Shown here one piece after another: positions 55,298 to 64,000 of a DNA stretch of 64,000 nt. The stretch is from Phytophthora sp. 'mugwort' (taxonomy: Eukaryota > Oomycota > Peronosporomycetes > Peronosporales > Peronosporaceae): the NCBI GenBank assembly GCA_033558025.1, contig JAUCEF010000014.1, forward strand, positions 1,736,001-1,800,000, read 5' to 3'. The position numbers were made by a program, and so were the translations under genes. The notes under the pieces are model-generated. The model saw nothing but the letters and a program-made list of their open reading frames with translations, was not told where the DNA came from and did not search any database. Positions within the stretch are counted from its first letter, which is position 1, and every line of letters starts with the position of its first letter.

Positions 55298-58200
55298 TCA
55301 CGTCCCGCGGAAGATATGGTACGAGTGTTCCAGTTCGTGCACGCGGACGAGTGGCCGATCGCCGTCGCTTGGGTTGTCGACTTCGTCCAAGTGGCCGGAG
55401 CCTTCCAGCACCACGTCAAAGTCACGGCCGTGCTCTACTATAAAGCGAAAACAACTTTTGTATCGCCGGCCACTTTCACGCGGATGGAACTCAACACGAA
55501 GCGCCAGTGGCGCGTGCACTAACGGATGTATGGTGGTTGTGTCTTCTCCCAGTAGGTCTCGCATCGACTCGGTGGTAGGCAGATACCCTCCGGCGGACTT
55601 AAGCGAAGTGGTAGGGCCATGTAACTCTCCTGAAAGTTGTGAGAAGATGAAGACAGCAGGTTCATCCGTCAAGTGCGCGTGGTGCTGTCGTACTTCCTGT
55701 TGCTGGGCTCGAGATACCGGCTTGGGTCGTGGTATATGCTGAATGGCGAAGCGCGCAGGAACGATCGTAGGATTCCCGAGGCGCAGCACAATGAAGCGGG
55801 AGGCTGAGAGATGAACGCGTCCAAAGCAAAAGACCGACGGAGATACCACAATTGCAGGCCGCAACACGACGGCAGCGAGCCGAATCGTTTGCACTGATTT
55901 CGTAGCAAATTTGACACGCAGTTCACCGTCGAGTTGAGAGTGTAGAGGTTGCTGCTGCTCAAGAAGGGGCTTTAGCTTGGGTTTTGATGAAGAATCCGTC
56001 AGGAGAGACGCTGACGTCAGAAATCGAAGATCGATACGCACGGACATCTGTGGCGGCAGCATGAACATGTAGGACTCACCTTGCGCTCTGGCTCGGCGAT
56101 GTGCTGGAGGCAGATCTGCCATCGACAGCGGATGCCGTGGGGCCAACGAATCAGCGTGTGCGACGGCGAATGGGCCATCGCACTCTAACCGGAATGTCAC
56201 TCTTGACCCCAGTCGGTTCACTAAGAAGAGTTCACGTCGATGGAAGAGATTCTGAGCTTCAGATGCCGACATCAACGTGGACCAGGTCGTGAATTTGATG
56301 TAATAGGGAGCCAAGAGTTGTGGAAGCGCGAGTGCCGTCGGTAAGGAGCCAGTTTTCCTCGTCGCATTCCTTCCTGATGATGGCGACGTTGGGGTTTGCA
56401 CTTGCTGGTGCTGCTCTCTTGGCTTGTCAATGGATAACTCGGGCTCGATAACGTCAGCTGAAAGGAGCACACGAAGGCACTTGGGACTATAAGATGATGC
56501 TGGGATGTTACCTGTCGCAGGACCTGGCCTCCGAATCAGCGCGTTGGCCACACGCACCGCTGCAAAAGCCTTGCCGACTGCCACGGCGTGCGTCGCGTTG
56601 CTTGGACTGTTATTGCTCGGTTTTGTGGGGCTGAACGACTCTTCTTGACGAAAATCGCCGCTCGCCGCAGTCGACCTGCTATCAGAATGGGTGTTTTCCT
56701 CCACATTGGTATCATACCAATGCGCATCTGCTAGCAGAAGACCTCTCGGAGCTCCCACATCGTTTTTGGAGGGAGCAAAAGTGACCCGGAATGACGTCGT
56801 GCTGAACGGTGGCACCATTGCTGACTGGGGATCAACTGTGAATGGAAGTGCAGCAGCTTTACTGTTGTATGCGTCGCAAGGTGTAATCCGCAACTGCAGT
56901 CTCGACCCAAAGTCCACGCGTAAAGTCACACTCACAAGTTGGTCTTCGCGTCCATACTCTACCACTTTCCACTTGAGACGAGCTCGCTGCGGTCCCCGGT
57001 TTACAACGCGTACGGTCCGTGTGATGGGTGGAGCACGCACACAATGAGCGCCAAAACTCAACGTTGGCTGCCGAAGCAGGACTTGAGGTCTTCCGTCAGG
57101 CACAGGCTTACCGAAATGTAAACCCACACAGTCATGGTCAAGTGCGAGAGGTGTCCCGACAACAGCAACGCTTGTGTGCAGGAATACAGGGGGAGCTCCT
57201 GTCGCGCGACTTACGATGTCGTCAACATAAGTCCCGGGCATGTTATTGAAACACGTGATACGAACAACCACCTGCTCCCATGGTGGAATATGAACGCGGT
57301 TGGGGACAAGCTGAAAAGCCACCCCGCGACCTTCACGCAAGATCTGCCGGTCGTCTAGGTTTTCGGCTCGTTGGCGGAGATATACCCGCCCGTTGTCGGA
57401 TTGGAACCGATTCATACTGTCTTTGATATCAGAGAGACGAGGTTTTACAACGCGATCCTGTGCAGTGATGCTGACTCGACACGAGCTCGTCTTGGAGTTT
57501 AGAGACCTCGTGCTTTTCGAGGGACACAATCTGTTCTTGTGTCTGCGTTTACTCGGAGATGTCGATGGTGAGCACAGCTGCAACTGGGTGTTATCCTGTC
57601 GCGTGAAGTTTCTACTGTCTGCACTTGTTAGTGGGGTGACAAGGGCTGAAGTTACTGTCGCGGCGGGGAATTTCTTGGCTTCCATGTCCACGAGCGCCTC
57701 AATCCCGCTAAAGTTTCGAATTAAAAGACACAATGCTCGTCTTTCTCCAAGAGGTACACGATCTCCGAAGGCAAGCTTGGGCACACTGCTTAACGGGTTT
57801 GTCTCCGGTTCCAAATCGCAGTCGGAGAGGGGAATTCCACGCTCCAGCGCGAGTTCTTTTGGGGATTTCGGCAACACAAGGCGTGAAGTTTCGAGAATGG
57901 GTCCTCCAGGCCGGGACGGATTCGTACACGGTGGAGCCTGCACCAGTTCATAAGACAGTACAAGACCTTTGTGGTAGCTGATGACTTCAAATCCCAGTGG
58001 ACCTGGCAAGCCACGTACACTACACGCAAGAACGACGGTGAATCGACCAACTTGTCGCGGTGTATAACTCAACGTCACCTGAAGCCGCTCCTTGGAGTGG
58101 ATAACGCCTTGCTTGGGTGAGAACGTAATGCTGTAAGCTCTGGAAACACCCTCAGGCTCTGCAAATTTGAATGCCGCTTCGAGGTTGGACACATTGACGA

Positions 58201-61200
58201 GCTCAATGGTTCGATGAATCTCCACCCCCAAGTAAGTCGTTCCTAGTGGCAATCGCGTTGTGGAGAGGAAAACGTTTGGACACTGGATTTCCGCACGTGC
58301 TGATACAGCAGCGTGTGCGCCGGTCGTACTGGACCCGAAGAACTGTCGTTCAGGAACAGCTTGACAGCTAAAGAAGCCACGGAAACGTTCTGGGAGTGAT
58401 CCTGCCATACAGATGGCTTTCACAGTACATACTTGACCAGGTGCGAGCTCGCCAGTTTCTGGCGCAAACGCGATGGTGGCTCGTGGCAGAATCTCTCTCG
58501 AAGTAAACAGACTGCGGTCTGTCTCGGTGCCCGAGCTCGAGGATGTCGCGGAATGACGCGAGACGACCGATTCTTTCGAGCTTGAGCGTCGAAGCTTCGG
58601 ACTAAGAGAAGATGGTGCAGGCTGTTGCTGGAGATTGGCTCCTTGTTCCCCATTTGGTGTAGACGCTTCTACGTGTAGCAACCGCCAATGGGTCGTGACA
58701 ATACGCGATGGATTTTTGATCGTGATCAACGACTCTGCACTCGCTCCTACGAGCACCAGCCCAAAGTCAAATTCTGGTGTGACAATCTCGAGCTCCGCTC
58801 CAGCCACACGACCTTCAAGAAGCAACCAACGCTCAAAACGAGGCTCATTGGCGTCATTCGGTGCTACGATTGTACAAGGCACAGTGAGTGAGAATGAACC
58901 CGTACAAAATGGCGTGAAAAGAAGCTCGATTCGTTGCTGTCCCGAAGGCTCAAGCTCTCCCTCGTTTGGAGTGAATGCTACGTCGAAGCTTGGAGGAGTT
59001 CCCGACGTCATTGTCCACGCTGAGGGACCTCCGCTAGCAGCCAAGTGCCGGTGCCGTATCCGTGCAAGATCCCAACGAAATGCTACACGTGCTTGACACT
59101 CGTTCTTGAGGAGCACGGAAGCCGCGTATTTCTGCTGTTGTTGTAGCAGCGAAACCAGTTTCCAGTCAGTATTCCCAGAAACTTGTAAGCTGTCATCGTT
59201 CAGAGGAAGCCAGGAATCGTTGCGAGGTGGAATAATCGTGAAGTGACCAAGTCTCCCGCGTCCGTGAAGTTGCATGGAGAATCCCGGCATGGCGTCACTT
59301 AACGTTCTAGCTGCTATTTCTTCGTGCGCTTGAAACGCAGCTTTGAGATGATCCATTTGACCAGGTCCAGGCATACTGCACGCCGGAATATCGTTAATCA
59401 GGAGCGTCGCCTGACACGCAAATGTGCCAGCCTCTACAGGTAAGAACTTGATGGTAAACTCTTTTGATGTTGACAATGGAAAGACGCCAGTTGCTGGCGT
59501 GATACGAAATGGCAGAGCTTCACTTGAAGCAAGTGACAACACTATCGCTTTATCCTTACGGACGTTCTCGCTCTTCGTCTCGGATTGACTTTCCTCGAGT
59601 ATAGGATGAATTTTCCAAGAGAATTTCACATCTAATGGCGTATCGTTCGTGATAACAATCGTCTGCTGAGCTGTCGAGTTGACAAGTACGTCATCATGGA
59701 AGACTAGGCGATCCAGAGGCCCCATTTCGACGATGTTGGTGTCGATAGACGTGTTATTCACACGTGAAGCTGCAAGTTCCACTTGACAACCACGACCTAC
59801 GACTTGGAAGACGCGCACGAGACAATTATCGCACACGACGACAAAACGTTCACGTTGTTCACCAATACCTGAAGGAGTATACTCGAGTTCGAACGTCACA
59901 CTGTGGCCTTTGTCCAGTTCAATGTCGTTAGGCGTCAGACGGAAGGGTCCGACGTCCATTGACGTTCCAAGTTTGTATTCACCACCAAGCATCTCAACCG
60001 CAGAGACTCCCTGGCTTGCAGTCTGTAAACGTTCCAGGTGAGCCCACGCGGACTCGCTCATTAGCCAGAATCGCGCTTTTCCGCCGAGATTCGTGCACAC
60101 AAGTGGAGTAACTGAGCGTCCACCAACGAGAGTGTTTTGTGCACGGATTAGCAGCGGTAATGTCAACTCTGGAGGCTCACGATGTGCCATGAGCGGCACC
60201 ATGATCTCCGCCGAACCTGTTGCTCCTGGAGTCCCGGTTAAGCTCGTTTGTTCGGTTTCAAACTGCACTGTCAAGCTGTCCTTGTAGTCGGCACGTGAGT
60301 CTGGTGCAAAACGTAGACGCAGCTCGACGTGCATCCCTGGAGCAATCAAGCCGCTGTCGTCCGGGAAGGAGATTGTGGCCATGGAGAAGAAGATTGTGCC
60401 TGGTGGGAGGAGACGTGCACGTCGAGAGAGCGAGCCCGTGTTGCGGATGTAAATGACTTGCTCGTAGATGCCACCGACGTCGTAGTCGGTAAAGACGATG
60501 GGGGGCTTCGGAGTGATGTCAAAGCACGGTGTTGGACTTTTCTTCTCTACAAGCTCCGTGAAGTCGTTAACTTTGCTGCTGTTGCGTTGAGCTGAGACCG
60601 TGTACCTCGGGTTACGGACAAAGTCGAGTTTGGTCTGCATCCGTTCAAGAATCGCCAGGTTCTTTCGCGTCTCCACTGGGTTCATCCTCCGCTTGGACGC
60701 TTTGAGTTGTGTGGACGACAATGGCGTCAACATGGTCGCAACGGGATCCGTCGTGTTTTCTCCATCCACGTTAACTGTCGGCGGTGGAGCTCTGGCAGCA
60801 GTCGCTCGTTGCTCTGCGTGAGCCCCTTTAACTTCTGCGATGCGGTTCTTGTGCTGCTCGAGCGTCGCTTCCTGTCGAATGCTGGACGCCAGTGTCGTGT
60901 CGAGGTAGCCCACGTGCTCGCTCTCTTTTCCAGCGTCCGTTTGTCGCGTCAAAGCCGGCGTCACCTGCTTGGCATTCCCACTGCGCTCCTGCCGTCTCTG
61001 CACAAACTCAGCCACCAGCGTCTTCGCGTGCAGCAAAGCGTCTGCGAACTCGCCAAAGTCTGCTCCTGCGTCTTCTGCAGCTCGCAACTCCAGCTCGTCC
61101 AGCTTTAAACGCGTCGGTCCCACTGGGAGCTGCGCCTTGACCACCAGTCCACACTGACTCAATTCGTCTGCGGTTCGTGCGTCTGCGTCCGCCGCTTCTC

Positions 61201-61663
61201 GCTGCCTCTCGTCCATAAACGTGAGCAACACTCTCGCTCGCTTGTGCTTGTCCTCAAGTGCTCGAGCAATCGCGTCCTTACGAGCTTGAGCCAGAGCCAC
61301 AAACGGACTCTCTTCGAGCTGCTGGACCTCGGACCTGCTCGCCTCCTTCTCTTTGGCATCATCTCCAGTCGCTGCCTCTTCACTGGGATCTTTACTTACT
61401 TGCTCTGTCTCTTGAGGCTCGTAGAACGAGTGGAAAGCGCGGCGGATCACGTGGGCGACGGCTCCGACCGCGACGACGTCGAGTTCGTCCTGCTCTCGCT
61501 GACTCTTGAGCCTAGCAGCCTCGTCCTCGGCCTCTTGCTGCGCTTGTAACGCAGCGGCAGCTAGGGCAGACTCAAGCTCGAGAGCTTCCGTCGCCAGAGC
61601 GGCCTCGGCGGCAGCACTGGCCGTGGCCACGTCCACCGCCTTCTTGGTGGCGGCCCCTGCCAT
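55298..61663 (-). CDS. Giant ASH/HYDIN-type ciliary protein (CFAP74-like candidate)
   Basis: An uninterrupted frame of 2,121 residues from ATG 61663 (MAGAATKKAVDV). Residues 1-330 are alanine/glutamate-rich coiled coil (EAALATEALELESALAAAALQAQQ...). From about 375 the protein is a chain of immunoglobulin-like ASH/MSP-type beta domains. Recurrent patterns include VYIRNTGSLSRRARLLPPG, LRLRFAPDSRADYKDSLTVQF, QTIVITNDTPLDVKFSWKI, FTIKFLPVEAGTFACQATL, LVNVSNLEAAFKFAEPEG, FRVTFAP and FIVLRLGNPTIVPARFAIQH. Such proteins (HYDIN, CFAP47, CFAP65, CFAP74) belong to the ciliary axoneme, mostly the central pair. The coiled-coil N-terminus followed by F-x-NPRY/TP-x-x-P-x-I-F-x-DY resembles CFAP74, but this is a guess. 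It implies a flagellated life stage. Lack of introns in 6.4 kb is notable. No initiator was recognised upstream. Confidence 0.85.
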   Translation of the reverse strand: MAGAATKKAVDVATASAAAEAALATEALELESALAAAALQAQQEAEDEAARLKSQREQDELDVVAVGAVAHVIRRAFHSFYEPQETEQVSKDPSEEAATGDDAKEKEASRSEVQQLEESPFVALAQARKDAIARALEDKHKRARVLLTFMDERQREAADADARTADELSQCGLVVKAQLPVGPTRLKLDELELRAAEDAGADFGEFADALLHAKTLVAEFVQRRQERSGNAKQVTPALTRQTDAGKESEHVGYLDTTLASSIRQEATLEQHKNRIAEVKGAHAEQRATAARAPPPTVNVDGENTTDPVATMLTPLSSTQLKASKRRMNPVETRKNLAILERMQTKLDFVRNPRYTVSAQRNSSKVNDFTELVEKKSPTPCFDITPKPPIVFTDYDVGGIYEQVIYIRNTGSLSRRARLLPPGTIFFSMATISFPDDSGLIAPGMHVELRLRFAPDSRADYKDSLTVQFETEQTSLTGTPGATGSAEIMVPLMAHREPPELTLPLLIRAQNTLVGGRSVTPLVCTNLGGKARFWLMSESAWAHLERLQTASQGVSAVEMLGGEYKLGTSMDVGPFRLTPNDIELDKGHSVTFELEYTPSGIGEQRERFVVVCDNCLVRVFQVVGRGCQVELAASRVNNTSIDTNIVEMGPLDRLVFHDDVLVNSTAQQTIVITNDTPLDVKFSWKIHPILEESQSETKSENVRKDKAIVLSLASSEALPFRITPATGVFPLSTSKEFTIKFLPVEAGTFACQATLLINDIPACSMPGPGQMDHLKAAFQAHEEIAARTLSDAMPGFSMQLHGRGRLGHFTIIPPRNDSWLPLNDDSLQVSGNTDWKLVSLLQQQQKYAASVLLKNECQARVAFRWDLARIRHRHLAASGGPSAWTMTSGTPPSFDVAFTPNEGELEPSGQQRIELLFTPFCTGSFSLTVPCTIVAPNDANEPRFERWLLLEGRVAGAELEIVTPEFDFGLVLVGASAESLITIKNPSRIVTTHWRLLHVEASTPNGEQGANLQQQPAPSSLSPKLRRSSSKESVVSRHSATSSSSGTETDRSLFTSREILPRATIAFAPETGELAPGQVCTVKAICMAGSLPERFRGFFSCQAVPERQFFGSSTTGAHAAVSARAEIQCPNVFLSTTRLPLGTTYLGVEIHRTIELVNVSNLEAAFKFAEPEGVSRAYSITFSPKQGVIHSKERLQVTLSYTPRQVGRFTVVLACSVRGLPGPLGFEVISYHKGLVLSYELVQAPPCTNPSRPGGPILETSRLVLPKSPKELALERGIPLSDCDLEPETNPLSSVPKLAFGDRVPLGERRALCLLIRNFSGIEALVDMEAKKFPAATVTSALVTPLTSADSRNFTRQDNTQLQLCSPSTSPSKRRHKNRLCPSKSTRSLNSKTSSCRVSITAQDRVVKPRLSDIKDSMNRFQSDNGRVYLRQRAENLDDRQILREGRGVAFQLVPNRVHIPPWEQVVVRITCFNNMPGTYVDDIVSRATGAPPVFLHTSVAVVGTPLALDHDCVGLHFGKPVPDGRPQVLLRQPTLSFGAHCVRAPPITRTVRVVNRGPQRARLKWKVVEYGREDQLVSVTLRVDFGSRLQLRITPCDAYNSKAAALPFTVDPQSAMVPPFSTTSFRVTFAPSKNDVGAPRGLLLADAHWYDTNVEENTHSDSRSTAASGDFRQEESFSPTKPSNNSPSNATHAVAVGKAFAAVRVANALIRRPGPATGNIPASSYSPKCLRVLLSADVIEPELSIDKPREQHQQVQTPTSPSSGRNATRKTGSLPTALALPQLLAPYYIKFTTWSTLMSASEAQNLFHRRELFLVNRLGSRVTFRLECDGPFAVAHADSLAPRHPLSMADLPPAHRRARAQGESYMFMLPPQMSVRIDLRFLTSASLLTDSSSKPKLKPLLEQQQPLHSQLDGELRVKFATKSVQTIRLAAVVLRPAIVVSPSVFCFGRVHLSASRFIVLRLGNPTIVPARFAIQHIPRPKPVSRAQQQEVRQHHAHLTDEPAVFIFSQLSGELHGPTTSLKSAGGYLPTTESMRDLLGEDTTTIHPLVHAPLALRVEFHPRESGRRYKSCFRFIVEHGRDFDVVLEGSGHLDEVDNPSDGDRPLVRVHELEHSYHIFRGT

Positions 61664-61888
61664 TGATTGATACACTACATTGCGTCGCTTTAAGATCCGT
61701 CCGTTACCTTTTTAGCGTGCTTTACACTAAATAAATATTGTAAAATCCAGTTGCTTTCTCTAATTCAATTGCTTACTCGATCGATTTTAATATTGATTTA
61801 GTGAACCAAGAAAGGTAAATAATGGCGCTTGACTCTTTTTTATGCTCTCATTAAGCGAATTTTTTGAACAGCGCCACGAATAAACGTC
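61664..61888. other. AT-rich upstream region of the ASH-domain gene
   Basis: No gene and no clear initiator. It is rich in AT. Confidence 0.5.
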
Positions 61889-62003
61889 AAGATCAGAGGG
61901 GGTGTTTCACAAGCGTGGTGCATATTTCCGGTCACTATTGAAGCATACAGAAACCAAGCTTGGCATACAATATTCAAGATAAAATACGATCCTTGATTAT
62001 GTA
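61889..62003 (-). repeat. Dispersed repeat, copy B (inverted)
   Basis: The reverse complement matches 18638-18753 over its whole length with scattered differences. It overlaps the left end of the MITE-like element 61915-62392. Confidence 0.8.
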
Positions 62004-62392
62004 TGGTCCAGCACGCGAAACGAATGGTTTTTGGTCTGTATTGATCTATATGCTCCTCGAAATCGGTAAGACCTTTCGGGCTCTCTCAAGTGGACAGGTA
62101 CACTGTAAGGTGCCATAACGAGGGCGACCAAGCATCGTGCTCATCTGGCACTTTTAATGGGCGATTTCGAACCTTTTCTGTGGCAATTATATTCCAATTC
62201 GCTTAATTAATTCAATTTATGGTGCCGGCCGCGTTTTGTGGTCAATTGACATGCAAAACAGCTCAAATATAAGGGGTAAAGCGTGCCTTATTGCTCCCGA
62301 AACTTTGATGAAAATCGAAGCGAAATTGGGTCCATAGGTGAGATTAAAAATCGTTCCTTAATATAGCGTTGGCTTGACCGGAAATACGCCAC
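61915..62392. mobile_element. MITE-like element with imperfect TIRs
   Basis: GTGGTGCATATTTCCGGTCA at 61915-61934 is mirrored at 62375-62392 by TGACCGGAAATACGCCAC (12 identical bases, then small differences). The 478-bp interior is AT-rich without coding sequence. Because part of it recurs at 18.6-18.8 kb, it belongs to a dispersed family. The target duplication is not clear. Confidence 0.6.
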
Positions 62393-62404
62393 AGACGGAT
62401 AGAG

Positions 62405-63027
62405 TATGCTACGTCTCGTTTGGAGAAGGGCATCGTTTAAGAAGATTTAGCTTAAGTTAGAAGCTCGGACGGAAAATTTTAGGCGCTACAAAAAGAAGAC
62501 TTTTAGGCACGACGAAAGTGCATACGTCAACCCCGACCAGGCTTCAATCAACGAGACTTCGTAGCGCTATCGGAGAACGCCTTTACGACCATGAGGGCAA
62601 CAGCGAAATCGAACCTCAAGAGACGCTCACAGCGCTAGTGAGAGGCTATATCCACAAAATGATCCTCGCTGGAATTCAACGTGCTACAAATTGGCGGGTG
62701 CAAGAGTGACTCGACCACCCGACACCTTCTTTTTTTTAGCAGAGCGGACTGTAATAATCTGTGCGTACAAGAGCAGAGCACGACGCCATCATTTAGCGAT
62801 TCCGCACGTAGAGAGCCGACTCGCCTGCATACCCACCAAGGTTGCGCAAGCGACAGCCCCGGCAAGCCACAGTAATCTACTTCTCTACACGAGGACGTCT
62901 TCGGGTAGGCGGATAGCGCACTAATAAGAAAAATCAATCCCGTTTCCGTTTTACCAACCAACACATAAGCCCCACAGCAAAAGCCTTTCACTTGGTAGCA
63001 CATTTTGGTCCTCCGTCCTCCGACCTC
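62405..63027. other. Gene-free stretch
   Basis: Only short overlapping frames; nothing recognised. Confidence 0.5.
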
Positions 63028-63065
63028 CGTTCCAGTTCAAGTTCCAGTTCCTGTTCCAGTTCCGG
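63028..63065. repeat. TTCCAG/TTCCNG hexamer microsatellite
   Basis: An imperfect run of GTTCCAGTTC-type units. It yields a spurious Asn-Trp repeat on the opposite strand. Confidence 0.8.
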
Positions 63066-63645
63066 TCCTCTTCCGATCTCCTGCTCTCGTTGCCGTGTGC
63101 TCGCCTCCTTCCTGTCCCGGCTCGTTTTTCGCCCAGCTCGTACGTCCAAGATTTCTCCCCCCCATGCGTCGAAGACTCCACCGTTATTCTTCTAGCTCGA
63201 CGCGTGCGTACAGTTCTCGTCTGACCGCTCATTTTCGTCACCGCTGACGTCGTCGTCTCCTTCGCGCCTTCCAATTGTTTTCTTTGAGGAAGGAGACACC
63301 ATCTTCGCAGACCGCTTCGTCGCACAGCACTTCGTGCCGACAGCTCATTGACCCATTGAGACCAAGCAATAACGGCTTTGCCGTGCGTACCGCTTCCTCG
63401 GGATGCTTCGCCGCCATCCAATCAGTCGGCGTTTGCTCTCCCAGGAGTACCAGGTACCTCGCACGGGCTCTCTTAGATGGCTTCGTCAGGCTTTTCAAGA
63501 GAAGGCTGAGGTTTTGGTGGAGGGGGGGGGGTATCAGGGAAATGGTACATCGTCGGCTATTGGGTTTGTCAGGTTTGGCGGGAGCAGCGCCCCAAGGAGC
63601 GTATGCGACGTCATCTAGTGACGACGTGTCAGCATAGGCACTACT
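63066..63645. other. Gene-free stretch before the gag-like fragment
   Basis: Frames on both strands lack any recognised domain. A G-run at 63523-63532 is likely a frameshift-prone tract in old transposon sequence. Confidence 0.4.
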
Positions 63646-63906
63646 ATGGACGAAGCAATGTTCAGCATGCGGCAGATGTTCGCCTCTCTTGTGGCGATGG
63701 TGCGCGAGCGGCAGCATTTCATGGCGCAGACCGCAGAGGTGCAACACAAGATGACCGCAACCTTGCATCAGCAGCAACAAGCGCTAATCCAGCAACAACA
63801 GCATCAGCAGTCAAGTGATTCTCCAGCTCTCGACACGCGCGAGTATCGGGCCGAAGGCTTCACCATTCCAGGGTTTCGTGGGCGAAGAGAGATGACTACA
63901 GACTAG
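63646..63906 (+). pseudogene. Possible retrotransposon gag start or small hypothetical protein
   Basis: ATG 63646 opens an 86-codon frame: a methionine-rich helix (MDEAMFSMRQMFASLVAMV), then a glutamine/histidine-rich stretch (QQQQALIQQQQHQQ), then REYRAEGFTIPGFRGRRE. A helix plus Gln run followed by a PGFRG-type sequence is reminiscent of gag N-termini of oomycete retroelements. Just after RRE a one-base shift would continue as DDYRLEREN..., so this may be a frameshifted fragment continuing to the window edge. No domain is certain. Confidence 0.35.
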
Positions 63907-64000
63907 AGCGTGAAAACGAGACGCCTGATATATCCAAATTCAAGAGGGCGACTATTGAAGGAGGAAACTAACAAATATCAATGCTTTCTAATACTGTTTT

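Noticed and set aside
63005..63421. Asn-Trp/Arg-rich minus-strand frame
   Set aside because: Generated by the TTCCAG microsatellite.
1..64000. CRISPR arrays, prokaryotic defence genes, rRNA and tRNA genes
   Set aside because: No regularly spaced repeats, no cas-like proteins and no cloverleaf or rRNA sequence were recognised; the DNA is eukaryotic.

Overview
This window looks like nuclear DNA of an oomycete (water mould), most likely of the Phytophthora/Pythium group. Three things point there. Seven intact genes have an oomycete-type initiator, close to GCTCATTYYNNNAWTTT, a few tens of bases upstream of their ATG. Introns are short (30-110 bp) with GT..AG borders. The transposon families (chromodomain Ty3/gypsy, Ty1/copia, pogo/CENP-B-type DDE, MULE with SWIM finger, PIF/Harbinger, hAT) are those that fill oomycete genomes. 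A 2,121-residue ASH/HYDIN-type ciliary protein suggests a flagellated (zoosporic) species.

Layout. 0-12.6 kb is a transposon graveyard: a broken copia element (minus), a pogo/Tigger element with 18-bp terminal inverted repeats and a decayed MULE. A bacterial-type dicarboxylate/amino-acid symporter gene follows at 12.7-14.1 kb. 14.2-30.3 kb is again repeats: hairpins, a TIR-bounded element with TA duplications, two DDE-transposase relics, a decayed chromodomain gypsy element abutting a truncated copia copy, and a Harbinger relic.

30.6-47.5 kb is the gene-rich core. It holds two tandem sterol-glucosyltransferase-like genes (one carrying an additional degenerate glycosyltransferase domain), a twin-CX9C protein with a charged tail, a tandem PH-domain gene, a mitochondrial PEPCK-N-domain-like gene diverging from a 13-exon RAD51C homologue, a secreted EGF-repeat protein and a DUF423/TMEM256 membrane protein. 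47.5-51.4 kb is an armadillo-repeat pseudogene split by a hAT element with an exact 8-bp target duplication. 51.4-53.4 kb contains a new-looking 836-bp TIR element. 53.4-61.7 kb carries a 6-phosphofructo-2-kinase/fructose-2,6-bisphosphatase gene, convergent with the giant ASH-domain gene. 61.7-64 kb is mostly non-coding, with a MITE-like repeat and a gag-like fragment.

The genes do not form an operon or one pathway. They are independent eukaryotic genes for lipid glycosylation, mitochondrial function, recombination repair, glycolytic control and the flagellum. No prokaryotic defence system, CRISPR array, rRNA or tRNA gene was seen. The strongest leads are the active-plus-pseudo glycosyltransferase fusion, the PFK2/FBPase2 lacking its phospho-acceptor histidine, the PEPCK-like protein without a kinase P-loop, and the MDM35-like protein fused to an LEA-like tail. 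All identities come from reading motifs by eye; no database search was run.
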